Assembly (NCBI GenBank): GCA_036346375.1
Contig: CM070510.1
Span: 65,692,376 to 65,756,375, forward strand
Direction of reading: 5' to 3'
DNA from: Guadua angustifolia
Lineage: Eukaryota > Streptophyta > Magnoliopsida > Poales > Poaceae
DNA: 64,000 bases
Of this stretch, positions 57,690-64,000 are shown one piece after another. Position numbers and translations under genes: made by a program. How positions within the stretch are numbered: the first letter of the stretch is position 1; every line of letters begins with the position of its first letter. Under the pieces are notes generated by a model, which was not told the DNA's origin, made no database searches, and saw nothing but the letters and a program-made list of their open reading frames with translations.

Positions 57690-59310
57690 GGCCATGATAA
57701 TCTGACTACCCATCTTTGTTGTAGAAAACGGCCATAAGACCTGGAAAACTGTAGTTTTAGGTAAGAGGCTGCAGGGGAGGCCAGAATGAGTGGATGAGGA
57801 GCATGTGATGCGTCCAAGAAGAGCTTGCCAATGCTCAAGAGACAAGATGGGCTTGTTAGTATTGGGGTAGAAATTTACCTCTCTCGGTAGTAAAGTAATT
57901 GTTCCCACTATAGTAAAGTTACATAATCTATTACAGTAAATTTGTAAACAACAAATCTATTTACTAGACCAGCGACACCATAGTCACGCAACGCATTGTA
58001 AACAGCAAAGAAGCTGAGATAACTACAGTAAACTCCAGCAAATTGTGAATGCAGCCGATCTGCATACTAGCTGTGGACATGCGAGGTGCCGAGGGACGCC
58101 GCCGTGGAGGGCGGGGCTGGCCGAGCGAGACAACATGCCAATGCACCAGATGTTGGGGAAGGGGTGCCGCAACACGGCTTCTCAATGTGGGGGTCGTCGA
58201 CGCTACTCTTGGAGGCAGGGAAATGCAAAACCACAACTTCATGTTCTTCCATATGCATAAATAGCCATCCGAATTTGCATTAAGATTTGTGCATCCTCTC
58301 TCCCTTCAATTTTATAAAAAAAACTCCTTAGATTTTTCACAAGCTTGGACTTCTACCCTTCTTCCTCTCATCTTTCTCTCTCTTCCACTCCCATCTCGCA
58401 GCTTTTTTCCCGCGTTCTTCTTCTTCCTCCCTCTCTCTCCTCCCGTCGCTTTCTCTCCGTCTCTCTCCTCTCACAACTGTCGTCTCTCCTGACGCTGTCT
58501 CCCCCCGTCTCTCTCTCCTCTCCAACTTTGGTGAGGTGACATGGCGGCGGCGCGGCGGGGCTTCGGCGGCGGCGTCACTCTCTCTCCTCTTCTCACAACA
58601 CACACTCTCTCCCTCTCTCTCCTTGTCTCTCTCCCCTCTCTAGCTCTAGCGAGGCGACGTGGCGGCAGCACGGTTCCCTCCAATGGCGGCATGGCAGGGC
58701 TCTAGCAACGGCGCGGTGGGGCTCTAGTGGTGAGACCTGTTCGAGGAGAGAGAGAGGAAGGAGTGGAGGAAGAAGAAGGGCCTAGGTACAAGATTTTCTA
58801 TTTTGGGGGGCTTTTTTTGAAACATGGCAGGAGAAAGAGAAGAGAGAAGAGTGCACGAATCTCAAGGTGAATCGGACGGCGGAGGACATACATGGAAGAA
58901 CATGTACTCGTGGGATTCACTGCTCCCTCGAGGTAGGACGATGGGATACATCAGCTGAGAGAGGCGCCGGCGGATGAGTGTGACGCTGGTTGGTCGCGGT
59001 GCCATCGATGGACAAAGAAAAGTTGAATCTAGACTGAATCAATATGAGAACTGAGAATTAAAAAAATTAGTGCATAACAGAAAGGTTACAGGAAAATCAT
59101 AATTTAGTGAAAGGATATTGGTACTTGCTAACAGGTAATGCCCGCAAGGATGAAAACAAACGGATCTAACATTATGAGTATCCTGCTCAAGATGTTACGA
59201 AAAAAATAAGCTTAACTACATGCAAAGAGGAAGCATACACAGAAAATTTGTGTATAATCAATATAGGGTTACTAAGAAGTAAAAATTACACTGCCTGAAT
59301 AACTATAAAG
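57690..59310. other. Intergenic, CT-rich in the centre
   Basis: 58360-58660 is a long CT/CTCT-rich tract with GGCGGCG islands; the Ser/Leu- or Arg-rich open frames across it are compositional. The phrase TCTCTC...GAGGTGACATGGCGGC recurs with changes about 120 bp later (CGAGGCGACGTGGCGGC). No gene recognised. Confidence 0.45.
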
Positions 59311-59318
59311 GTTTTTCT

Positions 59319-59541
59319 TGTGTTGAGCACTATTAGCACAGTGGTAGGAATTGAGAGAGAATGAGGCACAATGTATTGGTCTCTAGTGATTCATCACATG
59401 TTACAATGGGACACAACCCCTTTATACAGAGAATGAATGGGTGTCTTAAGAGACACAATGAGTAGGTGTCTTGAAGAGACATTTTTTGGTTAATTTGCCC
59501 ATTTAATAATATTTCTTAACACTCATATTTCTTAACACTCC
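59319..59541 (-). mobile_element. LTR of a reversed copia-type element
   Basis: On the minus strand the segment begins TGTTAAGAAAT just after a purine-rich CAATGGGGAG tract, and ends GCTAATAGTGCTCAACA. It includes a TATA-like CTGTATAAAGG. This is the layout of a 3' LTR, with the internal region extending to higher coordinates. The second LTR was not found before the gypsy-type LTR at 62741. Confidence 0.6.
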
Positions 59542-60939
59542 CCATTGGGCAAATTAGTAATATGCGCATGTCTTAAAAACTCCTTCCAAAAACCCTGTGG
59601 GAAAAAAGATGAAGAAAATAACATTTCATATATGAGCTTGTATTTACAAACTCACTTCATCAAATCATCAATTAATATACATATACCTTGTTAAAAACTC
59701 CACGAAAAACTCATTGGAAAAATGGATGGAGAAAAAGAGAATGTTGCATATGAATACTTATATTGCAGTATTGCCTCATTAAAAACCTTAATATGAGAAA
59801 ACTTTAAGAAAGCTCATATAAGGAAAAGAGTGCAATTTCTGATCTCCAAGATCATTAATATTCAATATGGGTTGTAGTTTAAGAGTTTACTCCCCTGCTA
59901 GAGTCTGCACATAAGGAATATTTTACATATGAGAATAAGAGTCTCTTTTAGACACATTTGAACCATAACCTTTATCACCACATTATTTGTGTAACGACCC
60001 ATTAAGTCTTAACCAATTCCAAAACTTGCAGCCATTATATGGTTCAAACCTCAGTTGCTTTCTCAAGACCCGGTATGCACACTTCATGTGTCATATGCCA
60101 TGGGCTTCTAATTCCAGATCTATACTGTAGCAACTTATAGAGGTAATTTGTAGACAATCTTCTTCCATTTCTCATATCTTATATCCTCATACATAAGAAT
60201 ATCTCATTATTAATCAGAACCTCGTCATTTCCCAAACGAATATTCGTGGTTGTTCCATATTATCAGCATTATAACATGCACACATTACCAAGATAGAATT
60301 TATCATCACCATGATGATCCTTTATTTGATTAGAAGTATTATCTTGACTAAATCAATAGATCTAATATTTGTAGGTGTCCCCACAATATTTAGATCATTG
60401 ACCAATAAGTCAATTTCACAAAGATGGAAATACTATTGTCCCGGGGTATTCCACTCTTAGCGATCCATTTACACCATAGTAAATGGTAACTCCAAATTTC
60501 TAGCAGGCTCCCTTTCTTTCACCAAACAAGGGCATAGACTGAACCTTTGTTCAGTCTCAATAATGAGTAAATCTTAATTATTATAAAGATCCCTTCTCTA
60601 ATCCTTTTCATCAGAGAAAATCTCAAGGCATTCAAATTTATATGGGCATTTCTCCCTTTAATATATGCAGAGATTTGATCTTTATTAACAACATATTACA
60701 AAAATCTCCCTCATGGGCATAAGATTAATGGAATTTTTTATCTAAAAATCTACACATAGCCCTATTTTGTATGTTGTAGTGGTGATATTTCATGGAAAAT
60801 GTGTAATTTCACGTACTATTCATAAATTGGGAGATCTGATTTTATATGCAGTGAACTAGACATCCACAATGCAGTGGAGCTATATAAAATACTGCATTAT
60901 CACACACTTTGCGGGTTATCCCATCAACTTTTGGGATAA
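59542..60939 (-). mobile_element. Probable internal region of the reversed copia-type element
   Basis: AT-rich non-coding sequence with repeated ATTAAAAACCTT and GTTAAAAACTCC words, as found in untranslated regions of some copia elements. Similar sequence resumes at about 62300-62740, so the Helitron-like block between them seems to have inserted here. No polyprotein motif was seen. Confidence 0.45.
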
Positions 60940-62300
60940 CTAGTAATAATAGCGCGCTACGCTGCGCCGTTCTGTAGAGTCGGTAGGACCCGTCGGCAAA
61001 TCCATGGAGGTCGTATTTTCGGTTTTCAAATTTGTTTAAAAAAATAGGTCGTTAGCTACAAACATTCAATGAATCTACGTTTTTTTAGAAAACCGCGGTT
61101 ACAACCCGTCGTTTGATAAATTTGTCGAATTTTCGATTTCCGTAATTTTTAAATAAAATGGGTCGGTAGGACCCGTCGGCGAATCCATAGGATATTACAA
61201 ACCTTCGATGAATCCGCGTTTAATCTAGGGGTTACTATAAACTTTCGACGAATCTGTGTTTTTTTAGAAAACCGTGGTTGTTTTTTTACGCATTTCGGGA
61301 TATTTGACCTTTTTTTGTTTTTTGTGTTTGCTAAAAAAAATGGGTCGTTAGGACCCGCCGGCGAATCTATGGGTCGCTATAAATCTTTGGACGAATCTAC
61401 ATTTAAAAAAAAAACCCGTGGTTATGACCCGTTGGCAAATCCATAAGTTGTTATAAACCTTCGACGAATCCGTGTTTTTTTTGTCGATGTGCGTTTTATT
61501 TAGAAAATTGCGGTTGAATCTGTGTTTTTTCTTTTTTTTTTGTTCTTTGTGTTTGTTAAAAAAAATGGATCGTTAGGATCCGCCGGCGAATCTATGGGTC
61601 ACTATAAATCTTTGGGCGAATCTATTTTTTTAAAAAACCCATGATTATGACCGATTGGCAAATACACAAGTTGTTATAAACCTTGACGAATCCGTTTTTT
61701 TTTGTTGATCGTGCTTTATTTAGAAAATTGAGGTTGAATCTGTGTTTTTGTTTTTTAAAAGAAAAGTGCGGTTGTTTTTTATGTATGTATTTCCTTTTTA
61801 AAAATTGCTTTCGGACCCATGGCTAATCCATGAACCGCTATAAACCTTCGACGAATCTGGTTTTTCGTTTTTGGTTTTTGTGTTTGTTTAAAAAATGGGT
61901 CGTTAGGACCACGGCGAATCTATGGGTCGCTATAAATCTTTGGACGAATCTACGTTTTTTTAAAAAAATCCGGGAAAACGGAGAAAGGACCTGAACGTAA
62001 GGAGTAAGGACCTATTTGTTATTTTTTGGACCTGTTCGCTATCCTGAAAAATTAGAAAAGGGCTTGTTCGCGATTTGAATTTAACGGGAGTCTTTTTCCG
62101 TAAAATACCGCACGAGGGACCCAAACGCGATTAAGAAAAAAAATCTTTCCCTCACAAGAAATCATGAAGGACCTATTTGTAATCCAGAAAGACCTATCCG
62201 TAATTCAAAGAAATGAAAGGGCTTTTTTGAAAAAACGGCTTGGGGACACGTGGATGAGGTGAGCTCTCGGCAATCCCTCCCGCTATAATGGGTGCAACCA
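60940..62300 (-). mobile_element. Non-autonomous Helitron-like element with repeat array
   Basis: On the minus strand the element ends GGCGCAGCGTAGCGCGC, seven further bases, then CTAG, followed by T. This is a GC hairpin-like sequence just before CTAG, as in Helitron 3' ends. The interior (61000-61950) holds several copies of GGGTCGTTAGGACCCG, GAATCTATGGGTCGCTATAA and CGACGAATC units. The 5' end is somewhere near 62290-62335 and could not be fixed. No coding region. Confidence 0.6.
60977..61955. repeat. Imperfect tandem array (GGTCGTTAGGACCCG family)
   Basis: The unit pairs AAATGGGTCGTTAGGACC with GGCGAATCTATGGGTCGC and TATAAATCTTTGGACGAATC. Clear copies begin near 61339, 61561 and 61895, and diverged ones near 60977 and 61158. 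Poly-T and poly-A runs separate the units. Confidence 0.75.
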
Positions 62301-63278
62301 TATCTGGAACAAGATACCTACACAAGGATGTTTTAGTCGACAGAATAATTTCACAGTCTAGCTTCTTACAATTTTGCCCATTATTTGACCCAAATACTCA
62401 TACCATTTTCCAATTATTTTGGGTCACCAATTAATGCCATATGGTCATGACTAGTATCTTACTAGCTATTAGCATAATATAAATTTCTCAAATGCTCCAC
62501 ACGAGCATAAATTCAATGCTGATATATTTCACATGACAAAATTAAATCTATATTGGAATATTGTTTTTCTAGAACAACTTCAATAATTTGATTATATGCC
62601 TCAAATGCACAATAACACAATTATGCATACTCCCAGTATGCACCTATACAGTGACAATCATAAGACTTCATGCTAGTTAACTTCAAATCTTTCATCGAGA
62701 CCAGTTTCTTAATGCTTGCGAAGTAACCGGATGAAACTTTTGTAACATTCCGTTTTTCAAGTTCTTGAACTCGAATTTCAAAATCCGAACCCGTGAAAAT
62801 TTTCTCGAATTTAATCTAGCTTAAATTAAATTTTCAGAATCAAAAAGGATTTAATTTGAATAAACTATAACTCAAATTAATTATTTCTTATTTTATTTTG
62901 GTCCCTTGTGCTTCATTTGATTTTTCTGTATTTTTGGAGATTTTTCCAAATTTATTTGCTATTTATCTTGATTTATTGGAGTTTAATCGGATTTCTGGAA
63001 TTTCCTTAATCCTTAAATTTTCTTAAATAAAACTACTGTTCATCAGCCCGCTTTCCTCGCACAATAAACCCTAGCTCATCTCACCAGTCGATCGATGATC
63101 CAACGATCAAATCGGCTACCGCCACCTATGTACCAAACCCTAACCCTAAGCCGATTCCTCCTTGTCCGTCCGATCTGGATCCGTGACCTCCGCGGCGCCA
63201 CGCCGCCTAACTCGCATACCAGTAATCGCCACCTGAGACAGAGCGCCTCGGCTTCAGCGTCATTTCGCAACCCTAGGC

Positions 63279-63286
63279 TATATAAA
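63279..63286 (+). promoter_or_regulatory. TATA box of the gypsy-type LTR
   Basis: TATATAAA inside the LTR, followed by a GC-rich leader-like sequence. It is the likely core promoter if the LTR assignment is right. Confidence 0.55.
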
Positions 63287-63689
63287 GCCGCCACACACTT
63301 CCCGAGATTCCTCCTCGCCAAGACATTTTGCCCTAGAAATTGCCGCTGAGACGCCGCCACCTACCCACACGAACTTCATGCGGGTCGCCGCCTTGACCGA
63401 AGGTTTCTCGCCATTCTCTCCTTCTCCGGTGAGTCTCGGTAGTAGTTTTGGTACCATGAGTTCACTTTCTTCACGATCTTCTAGATTCACTAACTCTTCT
63501 GCTCCCCATTTGCTCATTCACGGATCGCGATCGTCTTCCCCAAATAGCCGGTGGAATAGCTCCGCCGTCGCCGTCGACTCCTTCGAGATCTCGTGGCCAT
63601 CGGATCTTTCTTCAACGGTCCAGATCCGCGCCGCCTTCCATCCGTAAGCCTCGAAGCCCACCGCCTCGTCACTCATATAAATCGCCCGG

Positions 63690-64000
63690 CCTGTCATGGC
63701 GTGGCGCGCGTGTTGACCATGTGTGCGCCACCTCAGCGCTAGATCCTTGTAGTCATCCACGTCGGCGATGCCTCGTCGCTGTGTCACGGCACGTCAACAC
63801 CCGTACCACCATGTGGCGCCATGTACACACCACGTCCGTCCCACGTAGCCGCCACGTTCACTTCAGATCTGTGTAGAGCTATGTGTCAGCCACGTCTTTG
63901 CCACAGCATCGCCACCTCAGCCGTAGTCGCCGAGTCATCCGCCACGTGTTAGCCATGTCACCGCCACGTCACCCCTACCTCGCCCAGGTTCGCCACGTCC
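63690..64000. repeat. Degenerate GCCACGTC-word array
   Basis: CCACGT, GCCATGT and GCCACCTC words recur every 10-20 bp over at least 310 bp and continue to the window edge. It is probably a short-period array within the LTR. Confidence 0.65.

Larger units (their letters stand above)
62741..64000 (+). mobile_element. gypsy-type LTR, runs off the window
   Basis: It starts TGTAACATTCCG directly after ACTTT, a possible target duplication whose partner is outside the window. The first 300 bp (AATTTCAAAATCCGAA, TTTTCTTAAATAAAACT, CATCAGCCCG) look like long grass Ty3/gypsy LTRs that begin TGTAACAC. A TATA box lies at 63279-63286. Open frames at 63076-63787 on both strands are Ser/Arg-rich and probably not coding. 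The 3' boundary is not in the window. Confidence 0.65.

Noticed and set aside
58289..58692. Open frames in the CT-rich tract on both strands
   Set aside because: Compositional artefacts of CTCT repeats.
63076..63787. Open frames in the terminal LTR
   Set aside because: They overlap on both strands within LTR-like sequence and show no protein motif; more likely LTR leader.

Overview
The window looks like nuclear DNA of a grass (Poaceae). Its host genes have many short exons with GT-AG borders. GC-rich first exons and AAACCCTAG-type leaders recur, and most of the remaining sequence is nested plant transposable elements: copia, gypsy, SIRE-like LTR, CACTA, Helitron, hAT and MULE MITEs, and an RTE tail. 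I cannot name the species. There are no operons, rRNA or CRISPR arrays, and I recognised no tRNA gene.

Layout. (1) 723-5170 (+): an apparently intact but 5'-truncated PSK SIMULATOR-like gene (DUF3475 + DUF668) with 11 recognisable exons in consistent phase. (2) 6596-7095 (+): a small intronless plastid DnaJ11-like J-domain gene with a clear TATA box. Its only good ATG is one frame away from the J domain. (3) 7623-13354: a complete, decayed Ty1/copia element with 198-bp LTRs and TSD GCATC, interrupted by a 521-bp hAT MITE. (4) 17134-18425: a thaumatin-like pseudogene ending at a CACTA terminus. CACTA-derived sequence follows to about 25.8 kb and contains a 15-bp-TSD RTE tail and a 1.78-kb solo LTR. 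(5) 26.1-28.9 kb: short repeats, a hAT MITE and unassigned sequence.

(6) 28901-30511: a near-perfect palindrome carrying a coiled-coil exon on both arms, followed by minus-strand exon-like segments (31.5-32.1 kb). (7) 32.3-35.4 kb: gypsy polyprotein remnant joined to a Helitron helicase C-terminus and a Helitron 3' end at 35400. (8) 39.3-45.06 kb: a MULE MITE, then a WD40-type pseudogene inside a second, 5.5-kb inverted repeat. Its spacer carries another copy of the coiled-coil exon. (9) 47.1-50.6 kb (-): a DUF155 (RRG/RRL-like) gene fragment and an unrecognised gene whose 5' region is repeated at 52.85-54.08 kb. A reversed Helitron end with an NSUN-type methyltransferase exon lies between the copies. 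(10) 54.1-57.7 kb: segmental duplications and a possible plastid-protein gene on the minus strand. (11) 58.3-64.0 kb: CT-rich sequence, a reversed copia LTR, a Helitron-like element with a repeat array, and the start of a gypsy-type LTR running off the window.

The host genes do not form a pathway. The striking theme is repeated inverted duplication of exon-bearing DNA between 28.9 and 45.1 kb, plus capture or duplication of gene fragments by transposons. All calls come from reading the sequence; no search or alignment program was run.
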